This document shows, piece by piece, positions 44,156-55,712 of a DNA stretch of 64,000 nucleotides. Each line of letters opens with the position of its first letter. Within the stretch, counting starts at the first letter, position 1. Below the pieces are notes generated by a model that ran no database searches, had not been told where the DNA came from, and was given only the letters and a program-made list of their open reading frames with translations. This stretch comes from Prunus persica. Taxonomy: Eukaryota > Streptophyta > Magnoliopsida > Rosales > Rosaceae. Made by a program: the position numbers and the translations under genes. Location: NCBI RefSeq assembly GCF_000346465.2, contig NC_034009.1:11536747-11600746 (forward strand), given 5' to 3'.

Positions 44156-47100
44156 CTAATCACTGGATGCACCACTATCCCACATCCTGCAATCAGTAAA
44201 ATTTGAGTCAGGTATTTCAACAAAGGCATCGGTTAAATACTGGCTCTCCAAACAAAAAAATTTGCTATGATCAAATTTGATGAGAGAAAAAAGAAAGTGT
44301 CCTCCAGGCAGACACTTGATGGGGATTCTATTTGACACAGAGGATTAAAGGCAACATCAAGCGGAGAAATACCACTTAAGAAAAATAACGAGATGTGTGG
44401 CAGCTTCAGTAAGGCCTTCCAGTTCAATCACTGCAGTCAATAGAGGGAAGTAAATGCTTAGCTGATAGCATAAAAGTCACAAAATGATATAAAACAGCTT
44501 AAAAGACCTACCAACTCCAAGGGCTCTGACATGCAGGCGACGGAACAACAATAGCTGGGCTCCGATTCATCGAAAGCACAAGCTGACAAGACTGTACTTC
44601 TGAGGAATCACTTCTCACTGAACGGAAAACTTCTGACCCAGTGGTAACAGATGATTCAGAAACTTTTCTCATCCTTGTTGCTGGTCTATTATTGGTCCCA
44701 CTTGTTCCATCAGTAACACCACCACCTGACTGTGAGACACACAATAAAAAGTTGGTAAATAAGCCAATGAATAGAGATTGTATATAGGAAAACAATGCCC
44801 TCTAAAGCTAATATTGGATTCTGTATGTGTCATTTGCAAAGGAAGAAGCAGCAGGATAGCAATGAGTAGTTTATCTATTCCTTCAAATTGCAGATAATAT
44901 CAAGAAGTCAGTCAACTTGAAAATTTAATCCTTTGTCCTGGACATGGGGCATATGTAATCCTATGTTGTGTCTCACCCTGCTACATCATATGACTAGAAA
45001 TTTAGCATTTAAAAAGCCCAATTTTATTATAGAAGTCAAACAACAGAAATAATATTCTTTAACCACTAGTACACTGGTAATTTACTCAAACAAAGTATAA
45101 CTTGTAACATGCCCACCAAAATCCCCTCTCAGGAAAACATACCCCACTTCCAAGAACATTTACTATATACCACTGTAGTGACTGACAGAAGTTCTTATCA
45201 GAGGGACATTGGGCTCGGCCTAAAGGAAGATGGAAAAACAAATAGTAAAAAATCCAGAAAGTTTACATAATTCATACATTAGACAAGCCTTTGATGTGAA
45301 CAATGATAATTGTTATATCATCTGTCCGGTTTTCATGTTCCAACCACAATTTGTATGATTCTCCAGCAATGGCAGCACATGCATCCCGGGGATCTGAATA
45401 TTTTGAAGCCTGTATGAAGAATGGTGCTTGGAAATTCATAAGCAGGAAGAATGGAAATAGAAATAAAAACTAATAAAGAGAAGAAATTGTTCAACATGTT
45501 TATTCTTTTGGTGGAGTATGAAAGAATAAAGAAATAAACAAGAAGCCAAGGCAATGCTAACCAGTTACACATATAAAGAAACTCACAAATATGCAGGCAT
45601 GATTAAATCCATCAATAGATTAGTCAATTACCCAAGTAGAAGTGAATGCAGAGTAATAAGATGAGATGGACACAATAAAGCAACTACCTCAAATGCTAAC
45701 TGCTAGTAAGCTATAAACTGTAAAAGATCAGAAGACCTAACAGCTACAGATGCTAGAGAGGGAAAGCATACAAGCAATTGCTGCTTTTTTATATTCTTAC
45801 TGTACAAATATGACAGCAGAGCAGAGCATTAATGATGATGCTAAATGAGAAGCCTAAACCGCAGCCAGTAGTTATCTGGAGATCAGACTCAATAAACACC
45901 ATAGATATATCAATGAAATAATAGCCTTATCAACATACCTAACATGCCAAATAAAAAGTTACTATCTGATGGCAATATAAGTTTCTTCCATACTTTTTTT
46001 GCATTTATAGAGCGATCTAATCATAATTGATCATAACCATATATGAACATGAGTACATACAGACAACCATTTGCCTCGGTCATTGATAATGTGTAGCAAT
46101 CAAATTTAAAAAACTCTAAAAACAATGAACTAAAAGTAAAATACTAAAAGCAGCAAGAGATCATGGTATTCGCATAATCAGGAATTCAACTACAATAGGC
46201 CAAAAACAAAATTAATGCCTAAATGAAGACAATCAATAAAAAAAAAGGTTGATACACTTAAAAAGAAGATAAGTAGATCTTTATTGCATTCTATAATGGG
46301 TCATGTGAACATACCATATTAACCACGGCTTGGCTAGAGAGGAACTCAAAAACCCCATCACTTGCGACAACAAAGAAGAGATGATTAGGTGTCAGCTGAA
46401 GCATTGACACCTCTGGAGTTGCAACAACACCAATCTTCTCAGCTGTACTATCACCTACACTCCTTGTAAACGCAGTCCCAGGATACATCCCATTTTGAAC
46501 CCACAGCCTGGGAGGATCACCGCCTTCACTCTCTTCATCACCCCAGGTCTGGATATCTGGATCCTTCAGCCCTTCCACTTGATCAACACTCAAAACCCTG
46601 GCCCCACAAAGCTTCACTCTCCCATACTCGTCTTTCCTAAATGGTGTTTGGTCATAAGACAAGTCCTCTGCAATAATTCTATTACCATCTTTCACTGCAA
46701 CCACAGCTCTCGAATCACCCACATTCGCAACATAAAGGGTATTCCCAATAACAAGCACAGTAATTGCCGTGGTTCCACTCATAGTATCATCAATGTCACT
46801 ATTATGCAACTCATAATTCGTCGTCAAAAAGGCAGAATTATAAGCTTTCACAGGGTCAGCTGACAATGTCGGATCATTTGCTAATATCTCTACTAGCCTG
46901 TCCTTAACAAAATTAGAACACTGGGTACCAAATTGGCCATGCCCATCAAACACACCAAAGAAATGGATATTTGGGTTACCTCTGACTTGCGTTCTAACAC
47001 AGAAACTGTCCTGGTTTTCCTTATCCGGCGAGTCGGGATAGTAACCACGCTGCGTTAGCAGAGAGTACTCCAAACGGAAGTCATGTGAAGGAACAGGGAC

Positions 47101-47232
47101 GAGCTCCAATGACCTCCCTGAGAGTATGTGCTTCCTTTGCGCACTGTACGGACTAGCGTCTCTGAAGTCCCGGAGATCACCATCGGAAGACTGGGGGTAA
47201 CGACCGCAACACTTGCCATGGACACAACCCAT
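44156..47232 (-). CDS. Protein phosphatase 2C, PP2C35-like
   Basis: Four exons, 47232-46315, 45409-45278, 44729-44512 and 44186-44156, join in frame to give about 432 residues. The start [14 protein letters not shown] is chosen over the in-frame upstream stretch because that stretch has no ATG and because MGC is a myristoylation/palmitoylation signal, implying a membrane location. PP2C motifs are [21 protein letters not shown] (metal Asp at 96), [33 protein letters not shown] and [17 protein letters not shown]. It removes phosphate from Ser/Thr using Mg or Mn ions. It resembles Arabidopsis PP2C35 (At3g06270, 348 residues) but has about 80 extra C-terminal residues, Ser-rich, encoded by exons 3-4. 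Confidence 0.87.
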
Positions 47233-48070
47233 GGCTCCTAAAAGGGAGAGAAATGAGAGAGACAGAACCAAGAAATTCAATTCCAGTTCAATTGCAGCCC
47301 AGGTGTTTCAGAAAATGCCTAAAAGAAACCGAGCGTGGCCAAAAGCAGAGAGCTACTGAAATGCAATTCTTGGTGGGAATGGTGAAATGGGTATCCTTGA
47401 ATTTCGACATTGTGGCGCTGGAAGTGGTGATTCTCTGCACAGCTCATGATTCAGAACCAGAATTGAGGCACAATGAACAAAACCCTAAAAGCAAAATGAA
47501 CTAAGAAATGGAACCTTGTGAGCTGCGACTACAGAGGATTAAGTTTCCCAGACGATAATTGCATGAGTGTTTCCTTTTCCACCCTCACAGAAAGAGGGTT
47601 TTCCGGGAAAATTTTCCTCAGAAAAGAACAAATCTCGTCACCACCGAGAAACGATATTCAACACAAAACCTAAAGCACAAACCCAAAGGACCAAAGGAAT
47701 AAAGTTAAAAAGGTTAAAACTTTTTGGTCTTTCTTTGATCACAACACACACAACGCAATGGGGCTTGACACACAACAGAACGTGAGGTTTTCAGAGAAGA
47801 AAAAAACAAATTCTACTTTCTTTTGAGGGCACAAGATCAGGGCTCAAGAAGAGAACAGAGCTTTTTTTTTTTTTTAAAGATTCAAGAATGCGAAACCCTA
47901 AGAAAGCAACAGTCCAAATAAGATGGGGTCTGTGTCTGTGACTCTGCAAAATGGTGACGAAATGGGGTTTCTTTCAAGAGAGAGAGATAAGGAGAGAGAG
48001 AGAGAGAGAGAGAGAAGAATGAGATTCTATGTGTGCATGGGTGGGTTAGTGTGTGTAAAAGAAACCCATG
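47233..48070 (-). promoter_or_regulatory. Leader and promoter side of the PP2C gene
   Basis: An AG-rich (TC on the minus strand) tract at about 47979-48017 and a T run near 47862-47874 lie upstream of the ATG. Long TC-rich leaders are common near plant transcription starts. The exact start is not visible. Confidence 0.4.
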
Positions 48071-49890
48071 TTCCAAGAAATCGCCAAACCATGTAAGGTA
48101 AAGCTACTGACCTTTTTTGTAATTTAATGCATAAAATACACAATTTTTTTTCATTTCAGAATTCAAATAGTATTTGTTAATACATTGTTACGCTAAGCAA
48201 AGAATTTTTGTTCCAACACTTGCAATTATTTTAAAACAATTTGCCGTCTTGCACACATTTTGGTTGTATTTGTTTGAATTTATCTAACAAAATATGTTCT
48301 TCAATAAAATAAAATAAATACTGAATTTGAATTTGAGTCGTTAAAATTGCAGCCTAATAAATTATTGCCTTGTGTAAACCACCAAATTCAAAAATGCGAT
48401 TTAATTGAGTTTACAATTTGGAATAAATCAACGGAAAGCAAACGTTATCAGACGCAATGCATCAAGCAACCTCTAACGCGAACACGTGGGGTTCTGGCAT
48501 GGAATGGAATAATCTTCACAAAGGTGAAAGAGGAGGGAGGAGCTGCTAACCAAGAAAAAGGTTTAAAGAAAGGGTAGGTTGCTTTGCGGAAAGAAAAGAA
48601 AAGAAAAGAGAAGAAAAGAAAAGGGGGAAAACGAAAGAAAAATCTGATTTTATCACCATTCATATTTAGCAATGACTTTGGACCAAGCGCAGCGCAGTTA
48701 ATTTTGCACCTCAAGTTCTGGTTTCGGATTTTCTTTTTCCTAATATTGCTTGTGTTAAAAAAACGTATTATGCATATTTAAGATAATATCTTGAATTTAA
48801 AGTTTTTATTTATTTATTGCAGTCAATTTTGACTTCTTTTTTTCTTCCTACAATTGAAAGTCAAAGTTCCAATATGTGGTGCTATGCTATCCCCCAAACC
48901 TCTTTAGTAATTGCATATCTTTTTAGCATCACCCTTGTCTGTTTAAATTGGAAGTTTCTTCTTCAATTCATATGAGAATACTAATCAAGATGGACAGTCG
49001 GGTGCTGCTGCGACTTGTGAGGAAGACCTTGAACCTTGTTGCCAAGGAAAATTCCAAAATTGCTTTTTGGAGAAAAGAGGTTTTGGGTTGGGTTGAGTTG
49101 GGTAGAAATTAATTTCAATTTTCAAGATGATTTGGGGACCAAACGCATGTCGCATGACCCATAAAGAGTCCCACTAGATTCTGTCGTTCTTATGAGCTTT
49201 TGATGTCTAGCTTTTTCTCCATCGCAATCTCAGCTTTTGATATTAAAAAACTCTAAAAGTTGATGGGTTAAGTTTCTTCTTCCTTGGTTAATTAATCATC
49301 TTAATATATACTTTCTTTCTGCCAAACTATGAATTTGGACAATGAATAAAGATGAATCTTACATGAAAATATGTTTCATATTCATAGTCTGTCAACATAA
49401 GTATTTATCAGATACACAACCTTTTTAATTGAGCAAACATTAGACTACGTTTGTTGAAAATAAGGTAAAACAAACATGCCACTTCTTAGATAGGATCCTG
49501 TCTTGCAAGACGTAAGACAGTCGGACACCGATCATACACAATCGGATCATCCGACTGTCTCACGCCCTGCAAAAAACAAGATGTTAATTTAAGGGCTAGA
49601 ATGAATAACAGCATACTTGAGTTGAACCTACCATTTAGTCCGGCCCAATAACTATCAGTTAGAATTGGGCCTTTGGGTTTAAACAAGTCTTTGTCATGAA
49701 ATGGGCAATGGCTTGTAAAAAGTATTACCCATTTACAACATTTCATCAATTTATTTGGTACACGAATGAAGCAAAAGCATGGCCAGTGGCCAAAAAATTA
49801 ATGTAAATTGATAATGAACCCATTTTAAGACAGAAGAAACTTTTACGCGCTGTCTGTATGCAATAATTTTATATCATACGAACCCAATAA
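48071..49890. other. Intergenic DNA, no gene seen
   Basis: This is AT-rich with AAAAG-type low complexity at 48591-48640. A small inverted repeat, GACAGTCGGA against TCCGACTGTC, lies at about 49517-49560. Confidence 0.5.
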
Positions 49891-49892
49891 GT

Positions 49893-50047
49893 AATTACGA
49901 AATTTAGTAGTGAGTGAGAGTGTCATATATGAACTCCTAATGCAGACCTTCATATTAGTTATATAATTACTATTCATATAAATTATATGGCTAATATGAA
50001 AGTCCACATCTATGATCCATATATGACACCCTCATCATAAAACGACT
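49893..50047. mobile_element. MITE copy 1 (GAGGGTGTCATATATGG family)
   Basis: The left arm contains GTGAGTGAGAGTGTCATATA. The right arm, reverse complemented, reads ATGATGAGGGTGTCATATAT, and similarity continues through TTCATATTAGYYATATAATT. The element is almost wholly inverted repeat. A relative lies at 60.95 kb. Confidence 0.65.
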
Positions 50048-51046
50048 CGTCTTGAGTAATTATAGCAGCTTCCACACCTTTGTACCTGTAGCTATTTCAT
50101 GTCTCCGACAACTTCATCAACTTAATAATTATCACGTGCAAATTATATATGTTTTCTAAAACGTGAAAGCTAAAAAGGAAGAATTCCAAAAAATAAAGAA
50201 AACAATAATTATTGTGTGTTGTTGTGTATGTATATGCGACAAAGAACTATTGGATGACATCATAGTGAGGGGTCGTGACTTCATTCCCCATTGCGCATTA
50301 TCATGGAGAAGGAATTATTTTGTTCATGAAAAGTTTATCCAACCCCATGCATGCAAACCACGCTTGACACTCCACGCATTCAAAACAAAACACAAAAGAG
50401 ATTTCAATGGATTTTTCTAGCATGACGTTGTTTTATGGTCCAAAACTATGTTGGTGTAGTTTTTTAGGATCCAAGTTGTACAAGATTGAGTAGACTTTAT
50501 ATTAAAAGAGTTGAATGAAATTTTATGCATGATCTCGTGTGTGTGAATATTCACCGTCCGTTCGCTACATGTAAAAAGGGATTTGTTCTTTGATGAAGTA
50601 ATTAGCAACAAAACACATGGACAAGGAGACAAGGGAAGGGAACGGAAAAAAATCCCTAAAAAGGAAGTAGGAAATGAAAGAAAATGAATAGAATAAGAGA
50701 TGAGAATAGAAGAAAGAAAACTTCCAAGTAAACCTCTCAACAAAGAAGCACTTTTAATCCCCACTACTACTACTACCACCACAAACCTCAAAATCTTAGG
50801 CGTGACATGCCTAAGTGGGGTGCATTATCATCATGCTACCGCTTACTTATCATACCCCCAAGTAGTAACAAACCCCCCTTTTTCATCCAATGCTTCCACA
50901 TCATCTCTACTACTTATCCCCACCACATCCCCACTTTTCTCTTTCTACCATTTTTATCATCGTCGTCTTCTTCTCGCACCTCCGCCGTCCGATCCCTCTA
51001 AAATTTTCACCTAATTTCTAATTAAAATTTAAATACCCCCACTTAA
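50048..51046. other. Intergenic DNA and 3' flank of the AdoMetDC gene
   Basis: No gene is seen. A (ACT/ACC)n-like stretch lies at about 50760-50783. Confidence 0.5.
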
Positions 51047-52114
51047 TTACGATTTATTATTGTAATTATTACTCCGGCGATCCACGAACGTTTGATACAC
51101 CACCGTTCCGGCAGCCGGGAACTCATCTGCTGCGCAGCTCCGGCACTTGAACCCCAGCGGCTCCAATGCCCCCGCGACACGTGTCCACACCTCGTGGCTC
51201 TCGCACGTGGTCGACACGGACATTGTCGCCGGCCGGAACACCTGCACGACCTTCTTCAGCATCCGAACGACGTCTTCGCGGTCGTCGTAGACCGACCCGA
51301 CGCACTCGAAGCTCGCGTAGCTGTAGCCGTCTTCCGGAGTGACGTGGATCGTCGAGTGGCGATCGCCGTCGATCCCGTTCATGGAGTAGCCGCAAGGGTC
51401 GAATGCGAAGTCGCAGATCAGAGCCCTAGGGTTAATTTGGGAAATCCCCGTGAGCTCCGTCATCTCTTTGCCGGCGGAATCACCGTTCTTGTCGTCGCCG
51501 GGACGGCGGAAGAAGTTGCGGGCGAGGTCGCGGTCGAGCTCGGTCATGCAGATTTCGAGGGTGTAGAAATCGTCTTCGTCGCTGTCTCCGAAACGACACG
51601 TCGTGTTCTGGGTGGACGCGGAGAACACGTGCCAGGCGTGCGAGGGGGTTTTGGAGGGCATGACGGAGGCCTTGCGGTAGCAGAGAGCAGCGGGGAGAGA
51701 CTCTTCCAAGTAAACGACCTCGTTTTGGAAGTTGGTGTAGGGAAAGGGCTGGGCTCTTGGGAAGATAAAGTTCCCGCGGGTGTAGCGACAGGAGGAGAGG
51801 GTGAGGCCGAGATCGAGCGACGCGTGGCGGAGGAGGGGAGGGATGGATTTGAGGAGCTGGGTGGTCCCACAGGTCTTGATGATGATCTTGGTAGGGTAGA
51901 CGAAGAGGCTGGACTCGGATAACACGTAGGCATCGAAGTAGTGATTGGCTACGGCCGAGACCACAGTGCATTGGACCTCATCTAGGACTTCTTGGATGGA
52001 GTCAAAGTCAAGAAGCCTTAGGCCAAGCCCAAGAGTGCCCATATTTTTAGGGTCATCCCCAAAGAAGTGTAGCTCCAAGCGCTTCTCAAACCCTTCAAAA
52101 CCAGACACAGCCAT
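51047..52114 (-). CDS. S-adenosylmethionine decarboxylase proenzyme (SAMDC4/BUD2-like)
   Basis: A single exon encodes 355 residues from the first ATG (MAVSGFEGFEKRLELHFFGD). The proenzyme self-cleavage site lies in YVLSESSLFVYP between E67 and S68, where S68 becomes the pyruvoyl group. C82 (KTCGTTQ) and the long CDFAFDPCGYSMNGIDGDR and TPEDGYSYASFEC segments are the conserved catalytic and fold motifs. The enzyme makes decarboxylated AdoMet, the aminopropyl donor for spermidine, spermine and thermospermine. The sequence fits the intronless BUD2/SAMDC4 group better than SAMDC1-3. The coding sequence is GC-rich compared with its surroundings, which creates long antisense shadow ORFs. Confidence 0.92.
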   Translation of the reverse strand: MAVSGFEGFEKRLELHFFGDDPKNMGTLGLGLRLLDFDSIQEVLDEVQCTVVSAVANHYFDAYVLSESSLFVYPTKIIIKTCGTTQLLKSIPPLLRHASLDLGLTLSSCRYTRGNFIFPRAQPFPYTNFQNEVVYLEESLPAALCYRKASVMPSKTPSHAWHVFSASTQNTTCRFGDSDEDDFYTLEICMTELDRDLARNFFRRPGDDKNGDSAGKEMTELTGISQINPRALICDFAFDPCGYSMNGIDGDRHSTIHVTPEDGYSYASFECVGSVYDDREDVVRMLKKVVQVFRPATMSVSTTCESHEVWTRVAGALEPLGFKCRSCAADEFPAAGTVVYQTFVDRRSNNYNNKS

Positions 52115-52340
52115 TTGGGTTGCTTTTTTTTTTTTGGCACACAAACACAAAAACAAACAAGTACCCAATTGAAAAAGCACCAAAATGAAAGTACCCAAAT
52201 GAATGAACAAGTGGATACAAGTAGCAAAAGCTAGTAGGATAGAGAAAAATGGAAAGAGAGAAGGGTTTGTGGAGTGAGAAGTTTGTGAGGAATTGAGAGA
52301 TGAGAGAGAGAGGTGGGGTGTGTGGAATTTATAGGTAGGT
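52115..52340 (-). promoter_or_regulatory. AdoMetDC core promoter and AUG-free leader
   Basis: On the minus strand a TATA-box-like CTATAAATTCC lies at about 52326-52336, and a TC-rich stretch follows toward the gene. Between it and the ATG at 52114 there is no upstream ATG. The classical tiny/small uORF pair of plant SAMDC1-type leaders is therefore absent, consistent with the SAMDC4 class. Confidence 0.55.
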
Positions 52341-55300
52341 GGGTGTGAGGAGTGAGAGAGTGAGAAAGGAGAGAGAGAGAGAGTGGGATGGATGGAGATT
52401 GGAGAAGGTAGCTAGGGGTAGTGAGGTTAGAGGGGCATGCGGGTGAGGCAACCAAGAATCATGATTGCAGGCATTATGAAGTGAATAAGGATGATGATAT
52501 TGAAATGCCTTGCCTTGCCATTTTTATTTTTTCTGTGCAAAAATCTTTCTCCACAGTACAGCACAGCACAGACAGGTACAACAGGCAACGGAATTTATGC
52601 CCACGCCTATATTTTTTTTTTTTGCTATAATTTTTTTTTTCTTTCCTTTAGATTTTTGTTCTGTTTTTTTTGTGAATTCTCTCAACCCTGCACTTCTCCA
52701 CTTACTTGCAGTCAGCAGACAATCACTGTTCTCTCCCATAAGTGGTTGCAAATCCAACTATGCATGGCCAGTAAATGATTTCTTGTTTCCACTTTATTTC
52801 AAATCCATTTGGATTAAACATTCACAAAAACATATTTGATCAAATGAATTGGTTTTTAATATCTCACATGCTGATTTGGTTGCAGAAAATTTGTCTGCAG
52901 TTTTCTTGACCATTTTTATTTTGCATGGTCTTCTGCTGTGGCAGAATCCATAGTTTTCATTGCTCTGTCCCTCCCTGTCTAAGAAATCAGCAGAAAAAAC
53001 AGGGGAGGTCCTAGCTAGTAAATTGAATTGATTGTGCTAAGAACTGGGGAAATGAATTCAGAAGCAGCTTGTGATTAGCCAGCGAATTGTGAATAATGTT
53101 GTACAAGGACCATATCATGACCAATTTTGATGAAGATAATAAATATGTTTTTTTTTTTTGGGGGGAAACTTTTAATTGGGTTAATTGTGAGTGTAGATTC
53201 AAAATAGGATGGGTCAAAATTCAGCATTCACAATTAGAAGCAATTATATCTAAGTCATAGCTTCATAAAACAGAGACATAATTATAGACTAGAGATAGAT
53301 ATGTTCTTGTTCCTATCCTATGCATGATAATAATTATTATCATTGCTTGCTGCTAAGCTCAATTTGCTTTTTATAGCTTTTTTTCTTGCAAGCTAATTAT
53401 AGACACAAATGCGGGTTACGTCGGTTAGTTAAGGCACTGATGCAGCGTGATAATTGATTGGCTAAACTTTATCCCAAAATATGTAACTCTGGAATCCACC
53501 ATAAAGATATGAGAAACTCTCAAGGTTTATTGATAAAATTGGAATAACAAAACATAACCATAACCATCGGTAAAATATGTTTAAATCCTCCTAAAAACCC
53601 TAGAAATAACAAAAGAATTAAAATAGAAAATAACAAAGTTTCTAAAAACTTTAAAACTAGATTTTGGGCTACTAAACGATCTTGGATGATCGAAAAAGCC
53701 CATACATCATGGTAAAGCGATGAGTTTTACTCCTAACACTGTTCTCTTCGAATCGATCGGTCATGAGCCTGATTCCGAGCTCGAAACCCAAATTTGCATT
53801 TTACCAACTCCTCTTCAATTGCTTCTGCCATCTGTTCTACATCAGGCAATATGTCCATCTGTTCTACATCAGGCAGTATGTCCATCCTCTTTAACTCGAG
53901 TTCAAATACCCACCTCCGTAGAGAACTCTAATAAAAAGACCTCTGATATGAGCACTCCAAATTTGAATATGAGGAGGTAGTGGCAAATGGAAAGGTGAAA
54001 AATACAGTATAAGATGAAAACAACCAACGGGTTGATAGGGACAATGCTGCCAATTCCTGAGCAGGATTGAGCAAGCAGATGCTGCTGAAGACAAAAGGTA
54101 GACGTGCCCAAAATATATTATAAGTTAAAAACAATAATAATTTCGTTCACAAAACCAAAAACAAAAGGAATCAGGCGTGGCTGAAAAATAATGAGAATAT
54201 CCTTGAATTAGGGGGAGACCAGTCCGTTAAATCAAAAACCCATTCCTCACATCATTTTTATTCTCCATGCAAATTCATGTACCCAGCTACGGTGGCATTA
54301 TCATCTTTGTATTTTCACCTTCAAATTAGAAGGGTTTCTTCAAACAAACAACTCATTTACACAGGTTAATTAAAAGCTAAACTTTTTTAAAAACGCTTGA
54401 TAACGAACTTGTTCTAAGTTATGTCAAGATTGTATCACAGTCGAGATCAAGTTAAGACATGAGTTGAAAGTAAAATACGAGATCTCGATACATGTCTCGA
54501 CTCATATATTCACTCTATTTAAATCTTTTCAAACGAGTTGGTTTTTCCTTATTATAATTACCCCTCAAATAAATGGATCCTTCCCATCCCATGGCATTGC
54601 TATTAAAGCATTTATCCTTTGTTTAGCCTCACTTTGATTAGCAATATCAATACTTATTTCAACTTTGATTAGCCTAAATCTAGCAAAACTGAGGCCCCTA
54701 TCATTACAAACTAACATACAGGCCAACATCCAAAATAAGTTTGCCGGTTTATAATTTCATTCATCTACCAAGAGTACTGCCGACAGAAAAGAAAAATTAT
54801 TTTTCTCACACAATGATTTTCCTGTTAATTTTGGTCAGACATAAAGTTGAATGGAGGTACAGTAACTCTGAAGGAAAAGGGGGTAATTAGTGCTTTTTGG
54901 GCTTTCCAAGGAAGTTTCATAGCCAGCCAGCACAAACTACTTCCTCCATCACATTTCTGGTTCTCCTTGGCTTTTAATTCAAGACTATTGCTGAAGATTA
55001 TATATCAATAATTCCAAATCATGAACTAGCTATGAAGAAGCTTCTCCTCAAAATAGGTTTTAGGGTTAGGGTTATATGCACACCAAGAACATTGTCTAGT
55101 AATATCTTCCTTATTTAAAAGAGGTCTCATGGTCGAATCTCATTCATCTTTATTTGTTGATGAAATAAGTAGCTCAACGAGTTACGTTGTTAGATTCTAG
55201 TCTACACACACTCAAAGTTCGAACAAAAATTTTATTCGATAAACAATTAAAATTGACAGTTTGATAACATATGATACTAAACAGGGTTGATAATAGAATA

Positions 55301-55400
55301 TTGTCATAGATGACAAGGAAGATAAACATCAATACAAAAGCAACCTTTGTAGGATAGGCACTAGGCTGTATGTATAGAGGTGAAAAATATAGAATTTAGA
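52341..55400. other. Gene-poor DNA, left part of the 9-kb gap
   Basis: No gene is supported. At 53480-53900 a transposon-like stretch contains a 30-bp direct repeat (see separate entry). Poly-T tracts occur near 52610-52640 and 53148. Confidence 0.5.
53825..53885. repeat. 30-bp tandem direct repeat
   Basis: ATCTGTTCTACATCAGGCA followed by RTATGTCC occurs twice head to tail with one change. Confidence 0.85.
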
Positions 55401-55669
55401 ACGGTTGGGAAAGCAATGATGGAAATATGTGAGTTTAGAATCAAAATTTTCTGTTTTAAGAAGAGGAATGATGCAGGATGTGTATGGCGTCATGAATAAA
55501 TCTTATGAAAGATCGATGTGGCTGGCAGCCCCCATTATGACCACAATCCCACCTCTTTGTGCTGCACGCGCATCACCAAACTCAAACACTATCTCTCTCA
55601 AAGCCCACACCACACACTCTCTCTTTCTTCTGCACGCAATCTTCTTGCTGCTTAGCCCCAATAGACCTA

Positions 55670-55672
<3 letters not shown>

Positions 55673-55711
<39 letters not shown>
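55673..55711. repeat. (TC)n microsatellite, about 19 units
   Basis: This is an uninterrupted CT/TC run in intergenic DNA. The apparent ORFs across it are repeat artefacts. Confidence 0.95.

Positions 55712-55712
<1 letters not shown>

Noticed and set aside
51092..51922. A 276-codon plus-strand ORF opposite AdoMetDC
   Set aside because: It is a shadow of the GC-rich AdoMetDC coding strand. It has no recognisable motif, and the minus-strand product is unambiguous.
52018..52227. Apparent upstream and extended starts for AdoMetDC
   Set aside because: Their first codons are TTG, not ATG. No ATG exists between the TATA-like box and the main start.
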